NCBI GenBank assembly: GCA_014656495.1
Contig: BNCN01000007.1
Span: 124,001 to 188,000 of the forward strand
Origin: Comamonas sp. KCTC 72670
Lineage (GTDB): Bacteria > Myxococcota > Myxococcia > Myxococcales > Myxococcaceae
DNA length: 64,000 bases
Reading direction: 5' to 3'
Made by a program: the position numbers and the translations under genes. Positions 31,634 through 41,555 of this stretch are shown in pieces (within the stretch, counting starts at the first letter, position 1; every line of letters begins with the position of its first letter). The notes under the pieces were generated by a model. The model had not been told where the DNA came from and searched no databases. It saw only the letters and a list, made by a program, of their open reading frames with translations.

Positions 31634-32737
31634 ATGACGGAGCAGCAGCAGGAACTCGAACGCCTCATCCGGCAGCTCGACAACCTCCACTACCTCCAGA
31701 CGTATGACCGGGTCCAGATGCCGGAGGCGGAGTACCTCCAGCTCCTGGCCAAGGCGGAGCAGAAGAACGCCCAGACCGTGGACCACATCCGGAAGCTGCT
31801 CGCCACGGGCGTCAGCCTGGACTTCAAGACCCTCAATGGCCACACGCCGATGATGATCGCCGTGACCCAGAACAACGTCGAGGTCATCCAGGTGCTCATG
31901 GAGTACGGCGCCGACATCCGGGCGAAGTCCAGCTACGAGTTCCCCATCCACCGGGCCGCGGAGTTCGGGGCCGACCGCGTCGTGCGCTTCTTCCTCGACC
32001 AGGGCATCGACCCTCGACAGAAGACGGAAGGTGGCCGGTCGGTGCTCTCCGCCGCACGCGCGTCCCGGCACAGCAAGAACGTGGTCCCCATGCTGGTCGA
32101 AGTCCTGAAGACGACGAAGGACCAGCGCGGTCCGCCGCCCAAGAAGGCCAAGGACCTCTCGGAGGAGAACGTCACCCGTTATCTCACGGGTGACGCGCCC
32201 AAGGGCGTCAGCGCGGCGACGTGGTCACAGCTCGGCGCCTTCATGGAGAGCGTCTTCGTCGAGGAGTACTCCGTCAACCTCGACCAGCTCTACGCGGGCA
32301 TCGAGGAGCACGGCAACACCAACGCCCCGCTGGTCTTCGCCATCATCGGCCTCATCCAGGCGGTGTCCACGCGGGCGCCCAAGAACAAGACGCTCAAGAA
32401 GGTGGCCACGAGCCCCCTCCTCCACCACGGTGACCTGGAAGTCACGGGGCCGATGAACGTGAAGTCGCTCCTGGTGACAGGGAACCTGAAGGTGCACGGC
32501 AAGGCCTCCAACTCCCAGGGCGCCCAGCTCTTCGTCGGCGGCGACTTCACCTGCGACACATTCCGGACCGAAGGCCCCGTCATCATCGGCGGGGACCTGA
32601 AGGCCTCGCTCGTCGACGCGTACTACAACGACTACAGCCTGGAGGTCCGAGGCGCGCTGGTGGCACAGAAGCTCGTGATCGAGAAACATCAGGTCACCGC
32701 CAGCCGTTTCGACGTGCAGGAACGCATCGAGAAATAG
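31634..32737 (+). CDS. Ankyrin-repeat protein with beta-solenoid-like C-terminus
   Basis: The 367-residue protein has a helical N-terminus and ankyrin repeats at about residues 45-160, including NGHTPMMIAVTQNNVEVIQVL and FPIHRAAEFGADRVVRFFL. The last ~110 residues form short repeated strands (HHGDLEVTGPMNVKSLLVTGN, then GAQLFVGGDFTCDTF and GPVIIGGDLKAS), which look like a bactofilin-type beta-helix. No signal peptide is present. Binding to a partner protein is the usual ankyrin role; the fused solenoid may make it self-assemble. It lies in a run of plus-strand genes with the quinone oxidoreductase. Confidence 0.75.
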   Translation: MTEQQQELERLIRQLDNLHYLQTYDRVQMPEAEYLQLLAKAEQKNAQTVDHIRKLLATGVSLDFKTLNGHTPMMIAVTQNNVEVIQVLMEYGADIRAKSSYEFPIHRAAEFGADRVVRFFLDQGIDPRQKTEGGRSVLSAARASRHSKNVVPMLVEVLKTTKDQRGPPPKKAKDLSEENVTRYLTGDAPKGVSAATWSQLGAFMESVFVEEYSVNLDQLYAGIEEHGNTNAPLVFAIIGLIQAVSTRAPKNKTLKKVATSPLLHHGDLEVTGPMNVKSLLVTGNLKVHGKASNSQGAQLFVGGDFTCDTFRTEGPVIIGGDLKASLVDAYYNDYSLEVRGALVAQKLVIEKHQVTASRFDVQERIEK

Positions 32738-32800
32738 TCACCCGGACGTCATCCCCCAATTCCATTGCGCCCCCCTGGGGTGCCCTTATCCTGCGCCGCC

Positions 32801-33838
32801 ATGTCCACCCACTTCGACCCCAGCGCCGCCGCCCAGCCGGACTCCGGCGTGTTCGGCCTCCCCCACTCCCCGGAAGAGGCCCACGTCGTCCTCATCCCCG
32901 TGCCGTTCGAGGCCACCACCAGCTACGGCGGCGGCACGTCCGACGGCCCGGCCGCCGTCCTGGAGGCCAGCCGGCAGGTCGACCTCTTCGATGTGGAGAC
33001 GGGCCGCCCCTACGAGCGCGGCATCGCGATGCTCCCCGAGTCCGCGGAGCTGCGGGACTGGAACACCCGCGCCAAGGAGCGCGCCCAGGTCGTCATCGAG
33101 GCGGGCGGCATCCACTCGGGTGAGGCCGAGCTGCTCCAGGCCGCCCAGGACGTGAATGGCCTGTGCGACCAGATGAACGAGCTCGTCTACCGCACCACGA
33201 AGCACTGGCTGGAGCAGGGCAAGCGCGTGGCCGCGGTGGGCGGCGACCACTCCATCTCCTACGGCATCATCCGCGCGCACGCGGAGAAGTATCCGGGCCT
33301 GGGCGTGCTGCACCTGGACGCGCACGCCGACCTGCGCGTGGCCTACGAGGGCTTCACCTGGTCCCACGCGTCCATCATGTACAACGTCGCGGAGCGCATC
33401 CCCGGCGTGAAGACGCTGGTCCAGGTGGGCCTGCGCGACATGAGCGCCGAGGAGCACCAGTACATCGTGGACTCGAAGGGCCGGGTGCACGGCTTCTTCG
33501 ACGCGGACCTCCAGAACAAGCGCTTCGACGGCGTGCCCTGGAACAAGCAGGTGGCGGACATCGTCAACCTGCTCCCCCAGCAGGTGTACCTGTCCTTCGA
33601 CATCGACGGGCTGGACCCCGTGCTCTGCCCGCACACCGGGACGCCCGTGCCGGGCGGCCTGTCCTTCCCCGAGGCGGTGGCCCTCATCTCGGGCGTGGTC
33701 CGCTCCGGGCGCACCATCGTGGGCTTCGACCTCACCGAGGTGGCCCCCGACCCCGAAGGCAGCGAGTGGGACGGCAACGTCGGCGCCCGGCTGCTCTACA
33801 AGATGATTGGCTGGATGCTGAAGTCGCAGCGCGCCTGA
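32801..33838 (+). CDS. speB: Agmatinase/arginase-family ureohydrolase
   Basis: The 345-residue protein carries the binuclear manganese site: GGDHS near residue 147, DAHAD near residue 174, and SFDIDGLDP near residue 267, with GFDLTEVAP at the end. These are the metal ligands of ureohydrolases. It is most likely agmatinase (agmatine to putrescine plus urea), though guanidinobutyrase or formimidoylglutamase cannot be excluded. The N-terminus is about 30 residues longer than the minimal enzyme. It is followed by a glycosyltransferase gene on the same strand. Confidence 0.85.
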   Translation: MSTHFDPSAAAQPDSGVFGLPHSPEEAHVVLIPVPFEATTSYGGGTSDGPAAVLEASRQVDLFDVETGRPYERGIAMLPESAELRDWNTRAKERAQVVIEAGGIHSGEAELLQAAQDVNGLCDQMNELVYRTTKHWLEQGKRVAAVGGDHSISYGIIRAHAEKYPGLGVLHLDAHADLRVAYEGFTWSHASIMYNVAERIPGVKTLVQVGLRDMSAEEHQYIVDSKGRVHGFFDADLQNKRFDGVPWNKQVADIVNLLPQQVYLSFDIDGLDPVLCPHTGTPVPGGLSFPEAVALISGVVRSGRTIVGFDLTEVAPDPEGSEWDGNVGARLLYKMIGWMLKSQRA

Positions 33839-33850
33839 CCTCGCGTCGCC

Positions 33851-35212
33851 ATGGCCACCCTCCTGTTCGTCCCCCTCCCCGAGCGAGGGCACATCAACCC
33901 CTCGCTCAAGCTCGCGAGGGCGCTCCAGAAACGCGGCCACCGGATTGTCTTCTGCGGCATCCGGGACACCGAGGCCGTCATCCGCGCGGAGGGCTTCGAC
34001 TTCGAGTGCCTCTTCGCGGACCTGTTTCCGCTGGGCTTCCAGGACGAGGTCAAGGAACGCATCAGCCAGCTGAAGGGCGTGGCCTGGCTGCGCTACGTGC
34101 TGCGGTTGATGCGCAAGCAGAAGCGGATGATGGAGCGCTACCTCGAGGGCGAGCTCGACGCCATCATCCGCCGGACGAACCCCGACCTGGGCATCGCAGA
34201 CGTGTTCCTCCCGGAGCCGTTCCTGGTCCTCCGGGGCAACCAGGTCCCCACGCTTCTGCTGAACACCAGCATCCCCGTGCGCTGGGAGCCGCTGTCACCG
34301 CCGCCGAACTCCCACGTCATCCCGGATGGCCAGCTCGCCAGCATCCTTCGCGGGGCCTTCGACTGGGGACGCATCCTGTTCGACGCGAAGCTGGATGGGC
34401 TGCGCAGCCGCGTGGGCCTGGAGCCCGATGACCTCCGGTACCGGCATGCCCTGGCGCGCAAGCACGGGTATCCCACCGCGCACCTGGACTACGCGGGACG
34501 AGGCACCGGTGAGCATGACCCGATGCTCATCCTCTGTCCGCGCGAGTTCGTGGAGTTCCAGGGCGCGCGTCCCTCCGCCGACTTCCACTACACGGGGCCG
34601 TGCATCGACCTGGAGCGCCAGGAGCCCGAGTTCCCCTGGGAGCGGCTGAGCCCGGAGCGGCCCCTGGTGTTCTGCTCGCTGGGCACCATGCCCATGCCTC
34701 CCGAGCAGGCCCGGCGCTTCCACGCGTCCGTCGTCGAGGCCGCGCGGCGCCGGCCCGCGTGGCAGTTCGTCGTCGCCACCAATGAATGGCGCGAGGCGCT
34801 TCCCGGCCCCCTCCCGGCCAATCTCCTGGCCGTGACGCGCGCGCCGCAGCTCCAGTTGCTGCGACGCGCGTCCGCCATGGTGACGCATGGCGGCTTCAAC
34901 AGCGTCAAGGAGTGCATCTACTTCGGCGTGCCGATGGTCGTCCTGCCCGTCCAGTTCGACCAGCCCGGCGTCGCCGCGCGCGTCGTCCACCACGGCCTGG
35001 GCCAGCGCGCGGACCCGCGCACGCTGACGCCGGACATCCTGGTGCCCCTGCTCGACACCGTCATGGAGCAGCCCTCCTACCGGCGCGCGCTGGAGCCCAT
35101 GCGGACCCGGTTCCAGGCCGCGGAGAGCGAAGCGGCGCTGGTGGAGTCCATCGAACGGCACCTGCGTCGACCGGCCGGCGGAATCAGTGGGGCCGAGGCA
35201 GCATCAGGCTGA
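33851..35212 (+). CDS. UDP-glycosyltransferase-like (GT1) family protein
   Basis: The 453-residue protein begins with PLPERGHINPSLKLARALQKRGH, the acceptor-binding start of GT1/MGT enzymes. It has the C-terminal donor-binding region MVTHGGFNSVKECIYFGVPMVVLP followed by QFDQPGVAARV. Such enzymes add sugars to small hydrophobic acceptors such as macrolides or carotenoids. The acceptor cannot be read. Its last 29 bp overlap the end of the convergent receiver gene. Confidence 0.85.
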   Translation: MATLLFVPLPERGHINPSLKLARALQKRGHRIVFCGIRDTEAVIRAEGFDFECLFADLFPLGFQDEVKERISQLKGVAWLRYVLRLMRKQKRMMERYLEGELDAIIRRTNPDLGIADVFLPEPFLVLRGNQVPTLLLNTSIPVRWEPLSPPPNSHVIPDGQLASILRGAFDWGRILFDAKLDGLRSRVGLEPDDLRYRHALARKHGYPTAHLDYAGRGTGEHDPMLILCPREFVEFQGARPSADFHYTGPCIDLERQEPEFPWERLSPERPLVFCSLGTMPMPPEQARRFHASVVEAARRRPAWQFVVATNEWREALPGPLPANLLAVTRAPQLQLLRRASAMVTHGGFNSVKECIYFGVPMVVLPVQFDQPGVAARVVHHGLGQRADPRTLTPDILVPLLDTVMEQPSYRRALEPMRTRFQAAESEAALVESIERHLRRPAGGISGAEAASG

Positions 35213-36182
35213 AGGTGGCGCCCTGGCCGGGCCGTGACTCCACGGACAAGGCGCCGCCTTGCAGGCGCGCCAGCTCCGAGGCCACGTACAGCTCCAGGCC
35301 CCAGACGCCGTCCGCGCCCGGCTGGAAGGGCGAGAACAGGTGGGCCAGCGTCGACGCGGGCAACCCAGGCCCCGCGTCCTTCACGTGCACCTGGACCTGC
35401 GTCGGTGACACCTCGAGCGCCACCTCCGCGCGGCCCTGACGGACGGCGTTCGACAGCAACACGTCGAACACCTGCCGGATGCGGGAAGGGTCTGCCTGCA
35501 CGACGATGGGGGCCTCGGGCGGCTCGAAGCTGACGTGGTCCCCATGGGTCGCCACCGCGTCGCGGAGCTGCTGTCCCAGATCCAGGTCGCCCCGGAGCAC
35601 CGTCGCGTCACCTGACGACAGCCACGCCAGGTCGCGCAGGTTGCGGCCCATGGACTCCATGGAGCGGAGCTGCACGTCCAGGGTCGCCAGGGCGCCTCGG
35701 TCCTCGGCGGAGAGGGAGCCCTCCAACCGGCGGAGCTGTTCGCGCGCCGTCTCCAGCGGACCCTGGAGCGTCCGGGCCACCCACTGCCCCAGCGCCCCCA
35801 CGGGCGACTCCGCTGGCGCGGCCCGGGGGCCCGGCGAAGACGCCAGGGACTGACGGATGACCGACTCGAAGTCGGTGATTTCGAAGGGTTTGTGGAGGAA
35901 GGCGAAGGCCTCGGGCGCGCCCTGCGGCAGCACCGCGCTCAGCAGGATGACGGGCACGTCCTTGAGCTGCGCCTCCTGCTTCATCCGGCGGCAGAGGTCC
36001 ACGCCGCTCAAGCGCGGCATCATGTGGTCGGTCACCACCAACTGCGGGAGCCGGTCACGCGCCAGGCCGAGCGCCTCCTCTCCGTCCCGGGCTTGCACCA
36101 CGTCGTGGCCCAGGTCCTCCACCACCTGACTGAGGACTTCCAACACCGCCGGCTCATCGTCCGCGACCAGGACGAGACTCAT
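35184..36182 (-). CDS. Receiver-histidine-kinase-like protein without phosphoacceptor histidine
   Basis: The 332-residue protein has an N-terminal receiver domain (DDE at 8-10, phospho-acceptor Asp52 in TDHMMP, Lys near 100) and a C-terminal HATPase domain (VLLSNAVRQG, DAGPGLP). The linker that should hold the dimerisation histidine reads ARTLQGPLETA, so no phospho-His is present. It may act as a phosphate-controlled ATPase-like scaffold. It is divergent from the HtrA gene and overlaps the glycosyltransferase gene at the 3' end. No cognate kinase is adjacent. Confidence 0.8.
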   Translation of the reverse strand: MSLVLVADDEPAVLEVLSQVVEDLGHDVVQARDGEEALGLARDRLPQLVVTDHMMPRLSGVDLCRRMKQEAQLKDVPVILLSAVLPQGAPEAFAFLHKPFEITDFESVIRQSLASSPGPRAAPAESPVGALGQWVARTLQGPLETAREQLRRLEGSLSAEDRGALATLDVQLRSMESMGRNLRDLAWLSSGDATVLRGDLDLGQQLRDAVATHGDHVSFEPPEAPIVVQADPSRIRQVFDVLLSNAVRQGRAEVALEVSPTQVQVHVKDAGPGLPASTLAHLFSPFQPGADGVWGLELYVASELARLQGGALSVESRPGQGATFSLMLPRPH

Positions 36183-36425
36183 GCTCCCACTCCCTCACCT
36201 CGGCACGCCCGACCGGGGGCGCGCCGCCAGGATTACAATCCGCTCCCACGGTGTACCGGGCCGCGCGGAGCACGTGCATCCCAGAGATGCATTCGTTCAC
36301 GGATGTCCGGAGTGGTTTATGAAGAGCGAGACACCGCATCCAGGGGCCCCGGCCGGGCTGCGTCCTTGCCGACAGTCCATCTGTCATTCGGCCGACAATC
36401 CCCTGGCGATGCACGGAGGGTTGGA

Positions 36426-37772
<1,347 letters not shown>

Positions 37773-37841
37773 GTGTGTCGGCCGGGGCTGAGGGCTCCCC
37801 GTATTTCAGGACCCGCGTGACTCGCACTAACATGCGGTGTC

Positions 37842-39932
37842 ATGAGTTCCGTCCGTTACCAGTCCCTCGGTCCCCTGCTGGCCGGGGAAGGCTCACGCGC
37901 CTTCCTCGGACTCGCCCTGGAGGACGGCGCGTCGCCCCGTCCCGTGGTGCTCATCTGGGCACCGCAAGATGTCGTGCAGAACCCCGAGCTGACGGCGACG
38001 CTGCGTCGCGAGACGGCTCGCGCGCTCGTCTTCGAGCATCCGCACATCCTCCGCGTCCACGCCCTGGCCGAGCAGGACGGCGGCCTCGCCCGCGTCACCG
38101 AGTTCGCCGACGGCGAGCCGCTGCGCAAGCTGCTGGAGGCCCAGCCCCGGCTGCCGCCCCACTTCGCCGCGCTGATCGCCGCCGACGCCGCCGTGGGCCT
38201 GCACTACGCCCACGTGGCCGGTAACGACGACGGCACGCCCTTCGTCCACGGCGACGTCCGGCCCGAGACGCTGATGCTCTCGTTCACCGGCCTGACGAAG
38301 GTGACGGGCTACGGCGCGCTCGGCGTGGCTCCGCGTGAGCGCGGCGGCAAGCGCGTGAAGAACCGCCGCATGTACAGCGCGCCGGAGCAGCTGCTCGGCG
38401 GACGCGAAGCCGTCAACGTGCAGTCGGACGTGTTCCTCCTGGGCCTCGTGCTGCACGAGTGCCTCTCCGGCAAGATTCCCTTCAAGGACGCCGCGGACCC
38501 GGACAAGGCGGTGCTCACGCGCTCGCTGCCGCCCATGGCGCAGGACGTGCCGCTGAAGCTGGACGCGGTGCTGCGCCGGGCCACGGCGAAGCGGGCCAAG
38601 GAGCGCTATCCGTCCGCGCTCGCCTTCCGTGAAGCGGTGGTCGAGGCCGTGGGCTCGCTGCCCACGCACGCCGAGTTCGCCGAGTTCCTGTCCAAGCACT
38701 TCCCGCCCGAGAGCGAGGCCCGCGCCGCGCGGCGCCGCGTGATTGAAGGCGGCATCGCGGACATCATGCAGAAGGCGGGCATTTCGCCGCCCGCCGTCGC
38801 GGAGTACCTCGCGCGAGGCGCCCTGCCCCCGTCCCTGATGCCCGCGAAGTGGCCGGAGCTGCCGGGGCAGTTGTCCGCCGCCGGTGACTCGGCGTCCGGG
38901 GCTTCGGCGCAGCCGGGCTCCGACAAGGCGGGTTCGGGTTCGGCGGCTTCCGCCAAGCCGGCCGCGAAGGATGCGGCGCCGAGTGGCGCCAGCGCCAAGG
39001 CTCCCGCGAGCGCGCCAGCGCAGGCTGACGCGGCTGGTGCCAGCGCACAGGGGAAGACCGGGGCGGCTGCCAGCGCGACCGCTCAGAGCGCCGCTGCCGC
39101 TGGCACGGGCAACGCGTCCAGCGCACAGGGGCAGACCGGTGCAACCGCGCAGGCTTCAACGGGCGCTGCCACGAGTGCCGCCGCGACGGCTCCGGCGGGA
39201 AGCGCCGGCCCTGGCGCTGCCACCGGTTCGAGCGCCCCGGCCCAGGCCAGCGCGTCGGGCCCCGGTGCCCAGGCGCACCCGGGCGCGGGGACGCAGCCCG
39301 TGCCGCCTCCCGCCAGCGCGCCGAAGGCCTCGCGGACCTGGATGGCGTTCGTGGGCGTGGGCCTCGCGCTCTCGCTGGGAGCGGCGGCCATCGTCCTCAA
39401 GCGGCTGCCCGCCAACGTCGAGGCCGAGATCGAGGACGCGGGCGTTCCGGAGGCCGCGCTCCCCGTGGACGCAGGCGTCCCCCAGGACGCGGGCACCGTG
39501 GACGCGGGCATCCCCATGGGCACGCTCGACGTCACCGTGGATCCTCGCGTGGAGGTCTCCATCCCCGGCCAGTACCTGGGCCGCACGCCCGTCAGCGCCG
39601 CCGTCCCCGCGGGACGCCACGTGCTGACGCTGAGCAACCCGGTGCTCGGCATCCAGACCACGCGGGTCATCACCGTGCCCGCGGGTGGCCGGTCGACGCA
39701 GCAGATCTTCCTCAACAAGGGCTTCGCGAACGTGCGCGCGCCGGAGGGGGCCATCGTCACCGTCGACGGCCGGCTCGTGGGCGCCGCGCCCGTGGATGAG
39801 CTGGACCTGTACGAGGGCACGCACCAGCTCCTCGTCATCGTCAACGGCGCGCGGTGGCAGAAGACGTTCAAGGTGGAGCCCGGCCAGCGGGTCACCTTCG
39901 ACGTCAACTTCGAGAGCCCCGAAGCGGAGTAA
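37842..39932 (+). CDS. PEGA-domain protein with a catalytically dead kinase domain
   Basis: The 696-residue protein has a kinase-like fold at residues about 1-290. The usual ATP-binding lysine is missing (VVLIWAP at the VAIK position), the catalytic loop reads HGDVRPET instead of HRDLKPEN, and the DFG motif is TGYG. APE (SAPEQ) is kept. This is therefore a pseudokinase. An Ala/Ser/Gly-rich linker (about 345-495) leads to a membrane helix near 500-520 and PEGA repeats (about 565-695) outside the membrane. It may sense envelope state and scaffold signalling. It follows the HtrA gene by 69 bp. Confidence 0.85.
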   Translation: MSSVRYQSLGPLLAGEGSRAFLGLALEDGASPRPVVLIWAPQDVVQNPELTATLRRETARALVFEHPHILRVHALAEQDGGLARVTEFADGEPLRKLLEAQPRLPPHFAALIAADAAVGLHYAHVAGNDDGTPFVHGDVRPETLMLSFTGLTKVTGYGALGVAPRERGGKRVKNRRMYSAPEQLLGGREAVNVQSDVFLLGLVLHECLSGKIPFKDAADPDKAVLTRSLPPMAQDVPLKLDAVLRRATAKRAKERYPSALAFREAVVEAVGSLPTHAEFAEFLSKHFPPESEARAARRRVIEGGIADIMQKAGISPPAVAEYLARGALPPSLMPAKWPELPGQLSAAGDSASGASAQPGSDKAGSGSAASAKPAAKDAAPSGASAKAPASAPAQADAAGASAQGKTGAAASATAQSAAAAGTGNASSAQGQTGATAQASTGAATSAAATAPAGSAGPGAATGSSAPAQASASGPGAQAHPGAGTQPVPPPASAPKASRTWMAFVGVGLALSLGAAAIVLKRLPANVEAEIEDAGVPEAALPVDAGVPQDAGTVDAGIPMGTLDVTVDPRVEVSIPGQYLGRTPVSAAVPAGRHVLTLSNPVLGIQTTRVITVPAGGRSTQQIFLNKGFANVRAPEGAIVTVDGRLVGAAPVDELDLYEGTHQLLVIVNGARWQKTFKVEPGQRVTFDVNFESPEAE

Positions 39933-40016
39933 CAGGCACGGCGACTTCCGCGGCGTGAACACTCGCTTCACGCCGCGGTTGCGGTGCCAGGGCGGCGCGA
40001 CGACACTCCCGCGCCC

Positions 40017-41279
40017 ATGAGCAAGCCTACCGCTGAGTTCGACATCGTCGTCTGGGGTGCCACGGGCTTCACCGGACGGCTGGTGGCCGAGTACCTCGCG
40101 AAGACGCAGGACACCCATCGCGCGCGGTGGGCCCTCGCGGGACGCGACCTCGGCAAGCTGGAGAAGGTCCGCCAGGGGCTGACGGCCATTGCCCCCGCCT
40201 TCGCCGAGCTGCCGCTGCTCGTCGCGGATGCACGGGATGCCGCGTCGCTGGACGCCCTGGTGCCGCGCACCCGCGTCGTCTGCACCACGGTGGGTCCGTA
40301 TGCGCGGTATGGCAGCGAGCTCGTCGCCGCCTGCGTCCGGGCGGGCGTCAGCTACTGCGACCTCACCGGGGAAGTGCAGTGGATGCGCCGGATGATTGAT
40401 GCGCACCACGCGGAGGCTCAGAAGACCGGCGCCCGCATCGTGCACACCTGCGGCTTCGACTCGATTCCGTCCGACCTGGGCGTGTTGATGATGCAGGACC
40501 ACATGCGAGAGGCGCACGGTGGCCACCTGGACGCCGTCCGCCTCTACATGGGCCCCATGCGCGGCGGCGCCAGCGGCGGAACGGCGGCGAGCATGCTGCA
40601 AGCCATGGAGGACGCGTCGACGGACCGGCAGGTCCGGAAGACGATGGCGCACCCGCATGGCCTGGACCCGGTCCCCGGGCCGTGGCGCCCCGAGTCGCGC
40701 GACGCGTTCGGCATCCACTTCAGCCAGGAGGTGGGCCAGTGGACGGGGCCGTTCTTCATGGCCTCGGTCAACACGCGCGTCGTCCGGCGCAGCAACGCGT
40801 TGCTGGGCCATCCGTGGGGTGAGGGATTCCGGTACGCGGAGGTCGCCAGCTACGGCGCGGGCCCCAAGGGACTGCTGACCGCCACGGGCGTGACGGTGGG
40901 CATCCTGGGGGGCTTCGTCGCCGCGGCGCAGGTGAAGCCGCTGCGCAACCTGCTGGAGAAGAAGGTGCTCCCCGCCCCGGGTGAAGGACCCTCGGCGGAG
41001 GCCCGTGAAAAGGGCTTCTTCGTCGCGCGGCTCATGGGGGAAGGCACCTCCGCGAAAACGGGGAAGCAGGTGCGCGTGAAGGGCAAGGTGGCGGCGCAGG
41101 GCGATCCGGGCTACGCGGCCACGGCGCGGATGCTCTCCGAATCCGCGCTGAGCCTCGCGTTCGATGACGTCCCCGCGAAGGGGGGTGTCCTCACGCCAGC
41201 GTCCTGCATGGGAATGAAGCTGGTGGAGCGGCTGCGCCGGGCGGGCATGACGTTCGACGTGGAGACGCTCCCCACCTGA
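40017..41279 (+). CDS. Saccharopine dehydrogenase-family oxidoreductase (trans-acting enoyl-reductase-like)
   Basis: The 420-residue protein starts with a Rossmann motif VVWGATGFTGRLVAEYLA (about residues 11-28). It continues with the family's LTGEVQWMRRMIDAHHAEA and HTCGFDSIPSDLGVLMM, which resemble the trans-acting enoyl reductases and saccharopine-dehydrogenase-like proteins of mycobacteria and myxobacteria. In mycobacteria such enzymes act in complex lipid synthesis. One hydrophobic stretch near 290 may associate it with membrane. The product is not deducible. Confidence 0.85.
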   Translation: MSKPTAEFDIVVWGATGFTGRLVAEYLAKTQDTHRARWALAGRDLGKLEKVRQGLTAIAPAFAELPLLVADARDAASLDALVPRTRVVCTTVGPYARYGSELVAACVRAGVSYCDLTGEVQWMRRMIDAHHAEAQKTGARIVHTCGFDSIPSDLGVLMMQDHMREAHGGHLDAVRLYMGPMRGGASGGTAASMLQAMEDASTDRQVRKTMAHPHGLDPVPGPWRPESRDAFGIHFSQEVGQWTGPFFMASVNTRVVRRSNALLGHPWGEGFRYAEVASYGAGPKGLLTATGVTVGILGGFVAAAQVKPLRNLLEKKVLPAPGEGPSAEAREKGFFVARLMGEGTSAKTGKQVRVKGKVAAQGDPGYAATARMLSESALSLAFDDVPAKGGVLTPASCMGMKLVERLRRAGMTFDVETLPT

Positions 41280-41320
41280 GCGGTTTCGGCGCGAGTCAGG
41301 GTACGCTCCGGGCCACGACC

Positions 41321-41509
41321 ATGCACGCCGGCCTCACACCCTTGCAAATCGCGGCCTTCGTTACCTTCGCCTTGGGGGCCGTCTCCCTCACCAACTTCGT
41401 GCGCGCCACGGTGAGCGGTTGGCGGCGCCTCGCGCAGCGCTACGCCGCAGGAGCGCTGGAGCCGGGCCGACGCATGAGGGCGCACCCTCACCTCGCAGCG
41501 AGCGTGTGA
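41321..41509 (+). CDS. Small putative membrane protein
   Basis: The 62-residue ORF has one hydrophobic segment (LQIAAFVTFALGAVSL) followed by a basic tail with WRRLAQRYAAG. It has no known family. The ATG has no clear ribosome site, so it may be a chance frame. It sits between the enoyl-reductase-like and MshEN genes. Confidence 0.4.
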   Translation: MHAGLTPLQIAAFVTFALGAVSLTNFVRATVSGWRRLAQRYAAGALEPGRRMRAHPHLAASV

Positions 41510-41555
41510 CAGGGACTGGGCGCTCGATGCCACCGAGCGCCGCGGACGCCCTCGC

